From Mycolicibacterium baixiangningiae (GTDB lineage: Bacteria > Actinomycetota > Actinomycetes > Mycobacteriales > Mycobacteriaceae), in the NCBI RefSeq assembly GCF_016313185.1, contig NZ_CP066218.1, forward strand, positions 3,224,001-3,288,000: a stretch of 64,000 nucleotides of DNA. Reading direction: 5' to 3'. This document shows, piece after piece, positions 1 through 8,426 of the stretch; within the stretch, counting starts at the first letter, position 1, and each line of letters opens with the position of its first letter. A program made the translations under genes and the position numbers. The notes under the pieces are model-generated. The model was not told where the DNA came from. It saw only the letters and a program-made list of their open reading frames with translations, and ran no database searches.

Positions 1-2
1 TC

Positions 3-59
3 ATCTCCCGCCACACCGGCATTCCGCACGGATTCGTCGCCGTCTGGTCGCGCGACTGA
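3..59 (+). CDS. C-terminal tail of a gene entering from the left (partial)
   Basis: An open frame enters at the window edge and ends at a TGA at 57-59, giving 18 residues that end in FVAVWSRD. The composition reads like a real C-terminus, but with so little sequence no family can be named. The other two forward frames are also open at the edge, so the frame choice is tentative. It would lie in tandem with the secreted-protein gene at 196. Confidence 0.3.
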   Translation: MSRHTGIPHGFVAVWSRD

Positions 60-183
60 TCCTGCCGCGGCGCTAAAGACCCGGAGCACAACAGATCCCG
101 CGTGCAGAACCGGTGACCCAACCGTGGCGGAATCGTGACGTGGCACGCCCGCCGGTCGCACTCCCCCCGGACATCGGCGCCCG

Positions 184-189
184 TACTGT
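184..189 (+). promoter_or_regulatory. -10 box TACTGT, leaderless promoter candidate
   Basis: TACTGT fits the mycobacterial -10 pattern TANNNT. It ends 6 nt before the ATG at 196, so transcription would begin at or very near the start codon. No Shine-Dalgarno sequence precedes that ATG, which agrees with a leaderless message. Inference from spacing only. Confidence 0.4.
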
Positions 190-195
190 CGCGCC

Positions 196-612
196 ATGCG
201 GGTTGCCCTGTTCGCCGCCGTGGCGTCCTCACTGTTCAGCATCGGATTCGCACCGGGAGTCGCCTCGGCTGCGCCGAGCACCGCCGAACCCGTTGAGCGG
301 CCACTGAGTTCGACCGAAGTCCTGTTCACCGGGCGCTCGGACATCGTGCACACCGAACCCCTCGCCTTCGACACGTGGAGCCCGCTCGACAGCGCCACCG
401 GGATCCGCGTCTACTTCCTCGCGGGCACTCCCGCGTGTCACGGCGTCCGGGCGGTCACCACAGAGACCGCCGACGCCGTTACCGTCGAACTGCAGTCGGG
501 CCTTCTTCCCGAAGCGGTCGATCGCATGTGCACAGCCAAGGCCGTGCTCGGCGCCACCGATATCCCCCTGGACGCGCCGGTCGGTGACCGCCAGGTGCTC
601 ACCCGCTACTGA
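196..612 (+). CDS. Secreted protein of unknown function, 138 aa
   Basis: The product begins with a Sec-type signal peptide: Arg2, a hydrophobic core to about residue 18, and an Ala-Ser-Ala cleavage site at 23-25. This leaves a mature domain of about 113 residues. The mature part has two cysteines (in PACHGV and RMCTAK) that could form one disulfide, as is common in small mycobacterial exported proteins. No catalytic motif is visible and I do not recognise the family. There is no Shine-Dalgarno sequence before the ATG and a TACTGT box sits 6 nt upstream, suggesting leaderless translation. The gene stands alone, 58 bp ahead of the dehydrogenase at 671. Confidence 0.75.
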   Translation: MRVALFAAVASSLFSIGFAPGVASAAPSTAEPVERPLSSTEVLFTGRSDIVHTEPLAFDTWSPLDSATGIRVYFLAGTPACHGVRAVTTETADAVTVELQSGLLPEAVDRMCTAKAVLGATDIPLDAPVGDRQVLTRY

Positions 613-670
613 CACCCGAGCCGGTACGGCACACTGAAGGTCAACCCGATCAGAAAGGTGCCGTACCCGT

Positions 671-1753
671 ATGTCAGTGGAGCATCCTTTGCGGCTGGGG
701 GTGCTGGCCGGTGACGGCATCGGACCCGAGATCGTCTCGGCGACAGTGCAGATCAGCGAACGAGCATTGGCGGCGGTGTCGGTACCCGTGGACTGGCGGC
801 GGCTGCGAATGGGCAGCGAGGCCATCACCAGCGACGGCACCCCGTTGCCGCAACACACCCTCGACGAACTCGACCGCCTCGACGCGTGGGTGCTCGGTCC
901 GCACGACAACGCGAGCTATCCCGCGCCGTTCCGCGACGAGCTCTCGCCCGGCGGCACCATCCGCAAGCGTTACGGGCTGTACGCCAACATCCGACCGGCC
1001 CGCCGGTTGAGCGACACGATCCCGGCGGTGTGCCCCGCACTCGACGCCGTCGTGGTCCGCGAGAACACCGAGGGGTTCTACTCCGACCGGAACATGTACG
1101 ACGGCGCCGGCGAGTTCATGCCCACCGCAGACGTCGCGATGGCCATCGCGGTGTTCACGCGGGAAGCATGTGAACGCATTGCGCACCAAGCCTTTCGGCT
1201 CGCACGCACCCGGCGCCGCTCGGTCACCGTCGCCCACAAGGCCAACGTGCTGTCCAAGACCACCGGGTTGTTCCGCGACAGCTGTGTGCGAATCGGCGAA
1301 CAGTATCCCGAGGTGACGGTCCGGCTCGAACACATCGACGCGCTCGCCGCTTTACTGGTGGCCCGTCCCGCCGAGTTCGACGTCATCGTCGCCGAGAACA
1401 TGTTCGGCGACATCCTGTCCGACCTCACTGGGCAGCTTGCCGGTTCGCTGGGGATGGCGCCGTCGATCAACCTCTCAGACAGCAAGGCGATGGCCCAGGC
1501 CGCTCACGGTTCCGCACCGGACCTCGCGGGCAGAAACACTGCCAACCCGGTCGCGATGATCCTGTCCACGGCGATGCTGCTCGAATGGCTGGCGAACAAA
1601 CACGGTCGTGCGGCGTTGGCGGAGGCCGCGTCGTCGATACGGGATGCGGTGCGGCGCAGCCTCGATGACGGTGTCCACACCGCCGACCTCGGCGGCGCCG
1701 CGACCACCACCGGCTTCACCGAACACGTGCTCTCGGTGCTGGCCGCGGGCTGA
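671..1753 (+). CDS. Isocitrate/isopropylmalate dehydrogenase family protein, 360 aa
   Basis: A beta-decarboxylating NAD(P)-dependent dehydrogenase that would oxidise and decarboxylate a 2-hydroxy-3-carboxy acid in the cytoplasm. Visible family motifs: GDGIGPE at 14-20, the substrate-arginine segment RKRYGLYANIRP at 98-109, RENTEGFYS at 130-138, catalytic Lys190, metal-binding aspartates at 223, 247 and 251, and the cofactor loop HGSAPDLAG near 279-287. Full family length. The LYANIRP form is nearer to homoisocitrate and archaeal-type isocitrate enzymes than to tartrate dehydrogenases, but the substrate cannot be fixed from sequence. No leu genes are adjacent, so a leuB role is not supported. 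AGAAAGGTG at 651-659 is a good ribosome-binding site for this ATG. Confidence 0.88.
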   Translation: MSVEHPLRLGVLAGDGIGPEIVSATVQISERALAAVSVPVDWRRLRMGSEAITSDGTPLPQHTLDELDRLDAWVLGPHDNASYPAPFRDELSPGGTIRKRYGLYANIRPARRLSDTIPAVCPALDAVVVRENTEGFYSDRNMYDGAGEFMPTADVAMAIAVFTREACERIAHQAFRLARTRRRSVTVAHKANVLSKTTGLFRDSCVRIGEQYPEVTVRLEHIDALAALLVARPAEFDVIVAENMFGDILSDLTGQLAGSLGMAPSINLSDSKAMAQAAHGSAPDLAGRNTANPVAMILSTAMLLEWLANKHGRAALAEAASSIRDAVRRSLDDGVHTADLGGAATTTGFTEHVLSVLAAG

Positions 1754-1756
1754 GCG

Positions 1757-2299
1757 CTACGTCACGGCGAGTCCGTCCTTGTTGTCAGCGGCGTCTTCGC
1801 CGGCATCGTCGGTGTCTCGACGCCGCTCACGTAGAACGAACGCCGCCAAGGCCAACACGAGTACCACCCCACCGAGGACGCCGATCTCGACGACTGCCCT
1901 GGCGAACTCAGGTCCCTTCTCCAGCAGCGTGGCGGCTTCCACGGAGAGCACCACGATCTCCTTTATGCCGGCCAGGATCCCGACGATGAGAAACGGTTCG
2001 GCGACGATCTCGTGCGACCGCAGACACGAGCGGACGGCGTAGAGCAGTTCCACGAAGATGAAGATCAGCAACAACCCGTCGAGCACTTCGAGCATGACGG
2101 TCGATGCCGGCGAGTTCCGCAGCCGCAGCATGGTGTTGAACTGCGCCACCAGCAGCGCGACCGAACAGATCACGAGCACGACCGCGATCGCCCAGTAGAC
2201 CGCATCCTCGAGCAGCCCGAGCGCCCGGTCGGCGAAGCGCTGCCGCTCGTTCTCGTCGGTTTTCGTCTTCGCTATCCGGCGCGCCGCCAGGTCCGTCAT
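1757..2299 (-). CDS. PsiE-like membrane protein, 180 aa
   Basis: About four membrane helices follow a charged N-terminus, and the tail is acidic and hydrophilic. The pattern (helix, then FVELLYAVRSCLRSHEIVAEPFLIVGILAGIKEIVVL) resembles the phosphate-starvation-inducible PsiE family, whose molecular role is unknown. The ATG at 2299 is chosen because it overlaps the tspO stop as ATGA, implying translational coupling. An upstream in-frame start at 2350 would run 55 bp into tspO. The stop lies 3 bp from the convergent dehydrogenase stop, so the two transcripts share almost no spacer. Confidence 0.7.
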   Translation of the reverse strand: MTDLAARRIAKTKTDENERQRFADRALGLLEDAVYWAIAVVLVICSVALLVAQFNTMLRLRNSPASTVMLEVLDGLLLIFIFVELLYAVRSCLRSHEIVAEPFLIVGILAGIKEIVVLSVEAATLLEKGPEFARAVVEIGVLGGVVLVLALAAFVLRERRRDTDDAGEDAADNKDGLAVT

Positions 2300-2775
2300 C
2301 GATTCAGCCACCAGATGCGCGAGGACAGCGCGGTCGCGAATCCGCACCACAGCGGATACAGGCCGAGCGGCGCCGCCTGCGCGCCCTGCGCCTCGACGGC
2401 GCGGCGGGTCAGATCAGCGCTGCTCGCGGCGAGCGCACCCGCCGCGATCGCCGACAACCCCAACTGGTGACGGTTGAAGAACAGCCATGTCCAGCTGCCG
2501 TTGAGGATCAGGTTGGCGACCAGCGCCGTGGTGTAGGCCCGCGCCTTCTCCGGCTGCCCGGTGTCGTTGTAGTGGTCGATCGCCGATGCCGAGACGGCGG
2601 CGATGTCGGCGTAGAGCACCGGCCAGACGATTCCGAAGGCCTGGCTCGGCGGCTGGAAACTGGGCTTCTTCAGCGTGGCGTACCACAGCGAGGGCCCGGG
2701 TCGGCTGGCGAGGCCGCCGAGCGCGCCGGTGGCGAACACCGTGCCGGCGGTCTTGGCGAGAGTGGAAGCACGCAT
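2296..2775 (-). CDS. tspO: TspO/MBR family tryptophan-rich sensory protein, 159 aa
   Basis: A five-helix membrane protein of the TspO/peripheral benzodiazepine receptor family, which binds porphyrins and heme-related tetrapyrroles. Diagnostic features: WYATLKKPSFQPPSQAFG followed by WPVLY, a mid-protein NGSWTWLFFNRHQLG motif, and many tryptophans in the helices. Length matches bacterial homologues. It is the first gene of a two-gene unit, overlapping the PsiE-like gene by 4 bp. A purine-rich stretch complementary to ccctttct precedes the ATG at 2775. A link to the cobalamin genes elsewhere in the window would be speculation. Confidence 0.9.
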   Translation of the reverse strand: MRASTLAKTAGTVFATGALGGLASRPGPSLWYATLKKPSFQPPSQAFGIVWPVLYADIAAVSASAIDHYNDTGQPEKARAYTTALVANLILNGSWTWLFFNRHQLGLSAIAAGALAASSADLTRRAVEAQGAQAAPLGLYPLWCGFATALSSRIWWLNR

Positions 2776-2935
2776 GGATTCCCTTTCTACGAGTCAAGAT
2801 CACGTACCCCGCCCCGCGGTCGCCGAACCGCCGCGTCACGGTCGCGTCACCGGTCGCCCGGTCCGGCGGTTGGGCTAGCGTCATTGACGTCGAGATGAGC
2901 TAACGATCGGAGCGGGTGTGGGCAGGGTGGGGGTC

Positions 2936-4378
2936 ATGCGGTCACCTGCCGCCGTGCGGCCGGGAGTGTTGGTGAGCGGCCTGAGCGTGGTCGTACTGAC
3001 CGTCGCTGTCCTGCAGACCGCGGTGGTCCCGGTGCTCGGCGTCATCGGCAGCCAGCTCGGCGCCTCGGCGGTCGCGGTGAGCTGGGCCGTCACCGCCAAT
3101 CTCTTGGCCGCCATCGCGGCAACACCACTGCTCGGTCGCCTCGCGGACATGTACAGCAAGAAGCGCGTACTCCTCGGTGTGCTGATCGTGGTGCTGATCG
3201 GATCAGTGCTCGCTGCGGTGACCTCGTCGTTGGCGTTGCTGATCGTCGCGCGGGTGCTGCAGGGCGCGTCATACGCGCTCTATCCCATCAGTGTGGCGGT
3301 GTTGCGGGAGGAGCTGCCCCCCGGACGGCTGCCGGGCGCGATGGCGGTGATGTCAGGCACGCTCGGCTTCGGCGGCGGTGTCGGCCTGGTCGTCGTCGGC
3401 CTGCTGATGAGCGGGGATGCCGACTACCACCGGGTGTTCTGGCTGACCACCGCGTTCACGGTCGTCGTTCTCGCCATCGTGGTGTTCCTGGTGCCCGCCC
3501 GCCGGAGCCGTTCCGCCGGGTCGATCGACTGGCTGGGTGCGGTCGGGCTGGCGGTGGGATTGTCGGCGGTGCTTCTCGCCATCACGCAGGGCAACGGGTG
3601 GGGATGGTTCTCGGGCTGGACGCTGGCATGCGCGCTCGGCGGTGTGGCGGTGCTCGGCGCGTGGTGGCTGTGGGAGAACCGGCGCGAGCATCCGCTGGTG
3701 TCGACGCGCATGCTGACCCGCCCTGCGATGCTGCTGACCAACCTCGCGACCGTCTTCGTGGGCATGGGTCTGTACTTCGTCTTCCTCGGACTCACCCAGT
3801 TCGTACAGGTCCCGCGGTCAGGGGCGGGCTACGGCTTCGGCGCCACCGTGCTGGAGTCGAGCGTGATCTTCCTTCTGCCGGGCGCCCTGACCGGTTTCGC
3901 CGTCGCGCTGGTCAGCGGCCGCTTCATCGACCGGTACGGCGCGCGCCGGGTACTGGTCGCGGCCGCGATGGCCGGCGTCCTCGGGTTCGTCCTGCTCGCG
4001 GTGGCCCATGACCAGCGCTGGCAGATCATCGTGGGGGGCATCCTGGCCAACACCTACATCAGCCTCGGCTACGGCGCGCTACCTGCGCTGGTCGTGGCGG
4101 AGGTCGACGCCGGAGAAACTGGTGTGGCCACCGGGATGAACGCGATCGCGCGGACGGTCGGCGGTTCCATGGCCGCCGCGGTGGTGGCGGTGCTGCTCGG
4201 CCGGTCCGCGCCTGGTACCGGGGTGCCGATGGAAAGCAGTTTCGTGGTCGTGTTCGTCGCCGGCGCCGTCACCGCGGCGCTCGCGCTGGTCTTGATAGCG
4301 CTCACCCGGCCGCGTCAGCGGGAGGTCGATCCCGATGCCCTGACGCACTCGCGCGCGATGAACCACGAGTGGGGTTAG
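2936..4378 (+). CDS. MFS drug exporter, DHA2-like 14-TM, about 480 aa
   Basis: A major facilitator with about 14 hydrophobic segments. The inter-helix-2/3 signature GRLADMYSKKRVLLGV and a motif-C-like region in helix 5 (GTLGFGGGVGLVVVGLL) indicate the DHA2 proton-antiport exporter group, including multidrug and antibiotic exporters. The ATG at 2936 has GGGTGGGG just upstream. A GTG at 2918 is in frame and would add six residues. The gene is divergent from tspO, and a TAGCGT box at 2876-2881 could serve as its -10. The 3' end overlaps the convergent SRPBCC gene by 4 bp. Substrate unknown. Confidence 0.88.
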   Translation: MRSPAAVRPGVLVSGLSVVVLTVAVLQTAVVPVLGVIGSQLGASAVAVSWAVTANLLAAIAATPLLGRLADMYSKKRVLLGVLIVVLIGSVLAAVTSSLALLIVARVLQGASYALYPISVAVLREELPPGRLPGAMAVMSGTLGFGGGVGLVVVGLLMSGDADYHRVFWLTTAFTVVVLAIVVFLVPARRSRSAGSIDWLGAVGLAVGLSAVLLAITQGNGWGWFSGWTLACALGGVAVLGAWWLWENRREHPLVSTRMLTRPAMLLTNLATVFVGMGLYFVFLGLTQFVQVPRSGAGYGFGATVLESSVIFLLPGALTGFAVALVSGRFIDRYGARRVLVAAAMAGVLGFVLLAVAHDQRWQIIVGGILANTYISLGYGALPALVVAEVDAGETGVATGMNAIARTVGGSMAAAVVAVLLGRSAPGTGVPMESSFVVVFVAGAVTAALALVLIALTRPRQREVDPDALTHSRAMNHEWG

Positions 4379-4803
4379 TGCAACGATGCGAGGTTGGTCA
4401 CCGATTTGCGGACGTCGGATTCGATCACCCTGGCCACCAGCCCGCCGACCCGGGTGTTGAGCAGCCCGCCGGACAGGTCGGCGACCACCCGGAAATTCGT
4501 GCCCACCTTCTCTTCCTGGACGTGCAGGGAGAGCGCGATGCAGATCGCCGGGAACCCGGTCCCGATGAGTTCGATCTCCTTGGGCTCGTCATAGCGCGTC
4601 ACCCGCCAGTGGATGGTGTTGCGGAAACCCTTGACCTTGATCTGGGACGACACGCAGGTGCCGACCTCGATCTCTGCCGGGACCTCGCCGCGCCATCCGC
4701 CGAAGATGGTCAGCCACTCGTCGAAGCGTCGGAGGTTGGAAGCCAGCTCCCACGCGCGTTCGGGGGTGAGGTCTGAGGAGACCGCCACGTCGACCGATGC
4801 CAT
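4375..4803 (-). CDS. SRPBCC-fold (polyketide cyclase/START-like) protein, 142 aa
   Basis: A single helix-grip domain protein: an N-terminal strand ASVDVAVSSDLTPERAWELAS, the helix LRRFDEWLTIFGGW, and a long C-terminal helix from about residue 115. This fold binds hydrophobic ligands and is abundant in mycobacteria, where most members have no assigned function. GGAGA lies a few bases before the ATG at 4803. The 3' end overlaps the MFS gene. No catalytic residues can be named. Confidence 0.8.
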   Translation of the reverse strand: MASVDVAVSSDLTPERAWELASNLRRFDEWLTIFGGWRGEVPAEIEVGTCVSSQIKVKGFRNTIHWRVTRYDEPKEIELIGTGFPAICIALSLHVQEEKVGTNFRVVADLSGGLLNTRVGGLVARVIESDVRKSVTNLASLH

Positions 4804-4978
4804 GCACTCTCCTTACCCTGCCCCCGCCGCGAGGTAAACGACCTGCGGAGATTCCGGGCGCGACGCTGGTCACACTGCGAGACTGATCATGCCCATCAAA
4901 GCACTCACACCCCGTCGGCCGCTTCGCGCGGACCGGCTGGCCAGCGTTCGCCAAGGCGCGGATTCTTCTGCTGGAACC

Positions 4979-4993
4979 CCCTCAAAATGAGGG
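4979..4993 (+). promoter_or_regulatory. Hairpin in the leader region of the polyamine operon
   Basis: CCCTCA-AAA-TGAGGG forms a 6-bp stem in the gap 4804-5100. Overlapping its end, GATTCC (4993-4998) pairs with GGAATC (5023-5028). The 4978-5060 stretch is clearly more AT-rich than its surroundings and is where the operon promoter most likely sits. No firm -10/-35 pair stands out. The rest of the gap (4804-4978) shows nothing recognisable. Confidence 0.35.
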
Positions 4994-5086
4994 ATTCCAT
5001 TGTAGAAATGTTAAATCGTTGCGGAATCACTTGCGAAGGGTGTCCGGATCGGCGATTGTTTACCCACAGTCCGCAGGGCTGGATCT

Positions 5087-5093
5087 GAGGAGG
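5087..5093 (+). promoter_or_regulatory. Strong Shine-Dalgarno GAGGAGG placed for a CTG start
   Basis: GAGGAGG is followed by a 7-nt spacer and then CTG at 5101, which is in frame with potA. The first conventional in-frame start, GTG at 5125, lies 31 nt from this site, too far for efficient initiation. The placement argues that translation may begin at CTG 5101. Confidence 0.5.
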
Positions 5094-5124
5094 TTGCTTT
5101 CTGACCGGCACACGCACCACCCCG

Positions 5125-6291
5125 GTGAACCAGTCCGCCGGCGGCCCTGCCCCCGCGAAGGGCGGTCCGGTCATCGAGATCGACCACGTGACGAAGCGGT
5201 TCGCCGACTACGTCGCCGTCGCCGACGCCGACTTCTCCATCGCCTCGGGTGAGTTCTTCTCGATGCTGGGGCCGTCGGGCTGCGGCAAGACCACGACGCT
5301 GCGGATGATCGCCGGTTTCGAGACCCCGACGTCGGGCGCGATCCGTCTGAAGGGGACCGACGTATCGCGCGTCCCCCCGCACAAGCGCAACGTCAACACG
5401 GTGTTCCAGCACTACGCCCTGTTTCCGCACATGAACGTGTGGGACAACGTCGCGTACGGGCCGCGCAGCCTCAAGAAAGACAAAGGCGAGGTCAAGCGTC
5501 GCGTCGACGAAATGCTCGAAGTGGTCCGCCTCACCGACTTCGCCAAACGCAGGCCCGGGCAGCTCTCGGGTGGTCAGCAGCAGCGGGTGGCCCTTGCCCG
5601 GGCGCTCGTGAACTACCCCAGCGCACTGCTTCTCGACGAGCCCCTCGGCGCACTCGACCTCAAACTGCGCCACGCGATGCAGTTCGAACTCAAACGCATC
5701 CAGCGCGAGGTGGGCATCACCTTCATCTACGTCACCCACGATCAGGAGGAGGCGTTGACGATGAGTGACCGCATCGCGGTCATGAACGCGGGCAACGTCG
5801 AGCAGATCGGCACCCCGACCGACATCTACGACCGTCCCGCGACGGTGTTCGTGGCCAGCTTCATCGGACAGGCCAACCTCTGGGCGGGTCGCCAGACCGG
5901 TCGTCCCAGCGGTGACTATGTGGAGGTCGACGTCCTGGGCTCCACACTCAGGGCCAGGCCGGGAGACACGGCCATCGAGCCGGGCGGGCACGCCACCCTG
6001 ATGGTGCGGCCCGAACGCCTCCGGGTGTCGATGGAACCCCCGGTCGGTGACGTCGTCTCGGTTCGGGCAACCGTGCGGGACATGACATTTCAGGGACCGG
6101 TAGTGCGTCTGTCCCTGGCCGCTCCCGACGACTCCCCGATCGTGGCGCACGTCGGCCCGGAGCAGCATCTGCCGATGCTGCGGCCCGGAGACCAGGTGCA
6201 CGTGTGCTGGTCGCCCGACGCCTCGCTGGTGCTGCCCGCCGCCGACATCCCGACCACCGAGGATCTCGAAGAGATGCTCGACGAGTCCTGA
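5125..6291 (+). CDS. potA: Spermidine/putrescine ABC importer ATPase, 388 aa (396 if from CTG 5101)
   Basis: The ATP-hydrolysing subunit of a polyamine-type importer, acting on the inner face of the membrane. Counted from the GTG: Walker A GPSGCGKT at 49-56, Q-loop Gln95, signature LSGGQ 147-151, Walker B LLLDEP to 173, switch His205, then a C-terminal TOBE regulatory domain from about 275 ([10 protein letters not shown]). All catalytic residues are canonical, unlike the two ATPases at 13-15 kb. It opens the operon potA-potD-potB-potC. The strong Shine-Dalgarno at 5087 is set for CTG 5101, so the N-terminus may be eight residues longer. Confidence 0.92.
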   Translation: MNQSAGGPAPAKGGPVIEIDHVTKRFADYVAVADADFSIASGEFFSMLGPSGCGKTTTLRMIAGFETPTSGAIRLKGTDVSRVPPHKRNVNTVFQHYALFPHMNVWDNVAYGPRSLKKDKGEVKRRVDEMLEVVRLTDFAKRRPGQLSGGQQQRVALARALVNYPSALLLDEPLGALDLKLRHAMQFELKRIQREVGITFIYVTHDQEEALTMSDRIAVMNAGNVEQIGTPTDIYDRPATVFVASFIGQANLWAGRQTGRPSGDYVEVDVLGSTLRARPGDTAIEPGGHATLMVRPERLRVSMEPPVGDVVSVRATVRDMTFQGPVVRLSLAAPDDSPIVAHVGPEQHLPMLRPGDQVHVCWSPDASLVLPAADIPTTEDLEEMLDES

Positions 6292-6341
6292 CCCTCGTTC
6301 CCGTTCTGCCTTCCCTCCACCCCACGAAAGGCACAGACGTC

Positions 6342-7541
6342 ATGCCCCGCGACGCAGCTCATCAGTTCGATCCGCATCTGGCCGCCCGCCTTGCCGCCAA
6401 CCGCACCTCACGGCGCCGATTCCTCGGTGGTGGCGCCGCCGCGGCCGCCGCACTCGCGCTCGGCCCCTCGTTCCTGGCCGCCTGTGGATCGTCGGACAGC
6501 GGTGGCTCGGAGACGACGACCACTGACGACGGTGGCCCCGCCAGCGGAACGGTGAGGGTCTCGAACTGGCCGCTGTACATGGCCGACGGATTCATCGCCG
6601 CCTTCCAGACCGCGTCCGGCGTCACCGTGGACTACAAGGAAGACTTCAACGACAACGAAGAGTGGTTCGCCAAGGTCAAAGAGCCGCTGTCGCGGAAACA
6701 GGACATCGGCGCCGATCTGGTCATCCCCACCGAGTTCATGGCCGCCCGCATCAATGGTCTGGGATGGCTCAACCAGATCCGTGCCGACCGGGTGCCCAAC
6801 AAGAAGAATCTGCGGCCGGACCTGTTGAACTCGGCGATCGACCCGGGGCGCAACGCCACCGCACCCTACATGACCGGAATGGTCGGCCTCGCCTATAACA
6901 GGGCCGCCACCGGCCGCGAGATCACCACGATCGAGGATCTGTGGGATCCGGCGTTCAAGGGCCGGGTCAGCCTGCTGTCCGACACCCAGGACGGTCTCGG
7001 CATGGTGATGCTCTCCCAGGGCGCCACCCCGGAGCGCCCCTCCACCGAGACGGTGCAGAAAGCGGTCGATCTCGTGCGTGAGCAGAAGGACAAGGGACAG
7101 ATCCGCCGCTTCACCGGAAACGACTACGCCGACGACCTGGCAGCCGGCAATGTGGCCATCGCACAGGCGTATTCGGGCGATGTGGTGCAGCTGAAGGCCG
7201 ACAACCCCGATCTGGAGTTCATCGTCCCCCAGGCCGGCGGCACCTGGTTCATCGACACCATGGTGATCCCCTACACCACCCAGAACCAGAGTGCGGCCGA
7301 GGCGTGGATCGACTACGTCTACGACCGGGCCAACTACGCGAAGCTGATCGCGTTCACCCAGTTCGTGCCGGTGCTCTCCGACATGACCGACGAGCTGAAC
7401 AAGATCGACCCCACGGTCGCATCGAACCCGCTCATCAATCCGCCCGAGTCGACGGTGAACAACCTCAAGTCCTGGGCGGCGCTGACCGACGAGCAGACCC
7501 AGGAGTACAACACCATGTACGCCGCCGTGACCGGAGGCTGA
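6342..7541 (+). CDS. potD: Polyamine-binding lipoprotein, PotD/PotF family, 399 aa
   Basis: The extracytoplasmic receptor of the polyamine importer. A twin-arginine motif SRRRFLG at 23-29 and a lipobox LAAC at 45-48 (Cys48) indicate Tat export followed by lipidation. A Gly/Ser/Thr-rich linker follows, then the periplasmic-binding fold beginning VRVSNWPLYMADGF, with the family segments VIPTEFMAARI and PYMTGMVGLAYN. The start ATG at 6342 has GAAAGG 10 nt before it; longer frames run back into potA. It follows potA by 50 bp and precedes potB by 9 bp. Confidence 0.92.
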   Translation: MPRDAAHQFDPHLAARLAANRTSRRRFLGGGAAAAAALALGPSFLAACGSSDSGGSETTTTDDGGPASGTVRVSNWPLYMADGFIAAFQTASGVTVDYKEDFNDNEEWFAKVKEPLSRKQDIGADLVIPTEFMAARINGLGWLNQIRADRVPNKKNLRPDLLNSAIDPGRNATAPYMTGMVGLAYNRAATGREITTIEDLWDPAFKGRVSLLSDTQDGLGMVMLSQGATPERPSTETVQKAVDLVREQKDKGQIRRFTGNDYADDLAAGNVAIAQAYSGDVVQLKADNPDLEFIVPQAGGTWFIDTMVIPYTTQNQSAAEAWIDYVYDRANYAKLIAFTQFVPVLSDMTDELNKIDPTVASNPLINPPESTVNNLKSWAALTDEQTQEYNTMYAAVTGG

Positions 7542-7550
7542 CGCCGACCC

Positions 7551-8426
7551 ATGGCAGGCGTCGCCAGCAGTAGCCGGCAGCGCAGCAGGATCGCCCCGTA
7601 TCTGATGATCCTGCCCGCGCTGGCGTATCTCGCAATCTTCTTCGTGTGGCCGCTGATCTCCCTGGCCCGCACGTCGCTGTCGTCGACGAGCGGGTCGGTG
7701 TTCCTGCCCACCCTCACCTTCTCGTGGGACTTCGCCAACTACGGTGAGGCGTTCAGCCGATACCAGGATCCGATCCTGCGGTCCTTCGGGTACGCGCTGG
7801 TCGCGACCATCGTGTGTCTGCTGCTGGCCTATCCGTTGGCCTACGTGATCGCGTTCAAGGCCGGCCGGTTCAAGAACCTGATCCTCGGCCTGGTGATCCT
7901 GCCGTTCTTCGTGACGTTCCTGATCCGCACCATCGCGTGGAAAACCATTCTGGCCGACGACGGTTGGGTGGTCACCGCACTCGGCGCCATCGGGCTCTTA
8001 CCGAGCGACGGCCGACTACTGTCCACCAGTTGGGCGGTCATCGGCGGGCTGATCTACAACTGGATCATCTTCATGATCCTGCCGCTCTACGTCAGCCTCG
8101 AGAAGATCGATCCCCGTCTCATCGAGGCGTCGAAGGATCTGTACTCGTCGAATCCCCGCGGTTTCACGAGGGTGATCCTGCCGCTGTCGTTGCCCGGTGT
8201 GCTGGCGGGCAGCCTGCTGGTGTTCATCCCCGCCGCAGGCGATTTCATCAACGCCGAATACCTCGGCAGCACCCAGACCACCATGATCGGCAACGTGATC
8301 CAGCAACAGTTCCTCGTCGTCAAGGATTATCCGGCGGCCGCCGCGCTGAGCCTGGTCCTGATGGGCACGATCCTGGTCGGAGTGCTGCTCTACACGCGGG
8401 CGCTGGGCACGGAGGATCTCGTATGA
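7551..8426 (+). CDS. potB: Polyamine ABC importer permease, 291 aa
   Basis: A six-helix inner-membrane permease. The cytoplasmic EAA coupling loop is visible as EASKDLYSSNPRGFTRVILPLSLPG-like sequence in the C-terminal half and would dock on PotA. Hydrophobic segments begin at about residue 15 (ILPALAYLAIFFVWPLI). It starts 9 bp after potD, and its TGA overlaps the potC ATG (ATGA), so the two permease subunits are probably made in equal amounts by coupled translation. Confidence 0.92.
   Translation: MAGVASSSRQRSRIAPYLMILPALAYLAIFFVWPLISLARTSLSSTSGSVFLPTLTFSWDFANYGEAFSRYQDPILRSFGYALVATIVCLLLAYPLAYVIAFKAGRFKNLILGLVILPFFVTFLIRTIAWKTILADDGWVVTALGAIGLLPSDGRLLSTSWAVIGGLIYNWIIFMILPLYVSLEKIDPRLIEASKDLYSSNPRGFTRVILPLSLPGVLAGSLLVFIPAAGDFINAEYLGSTQTTMIGNVIQQQFLVVKDYPAAAALSLVLMGTILVGVLLYTRALGTEDLV

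Noticed and set aside
671..1753. leuB (3-isopropylmalate dehydrogenase of leucine synthesis)
   Set aside because: No leuC, leuD or leuA nearby, and the substrate-loop motif is nearer to the homoisocitrate/isocitrate type.
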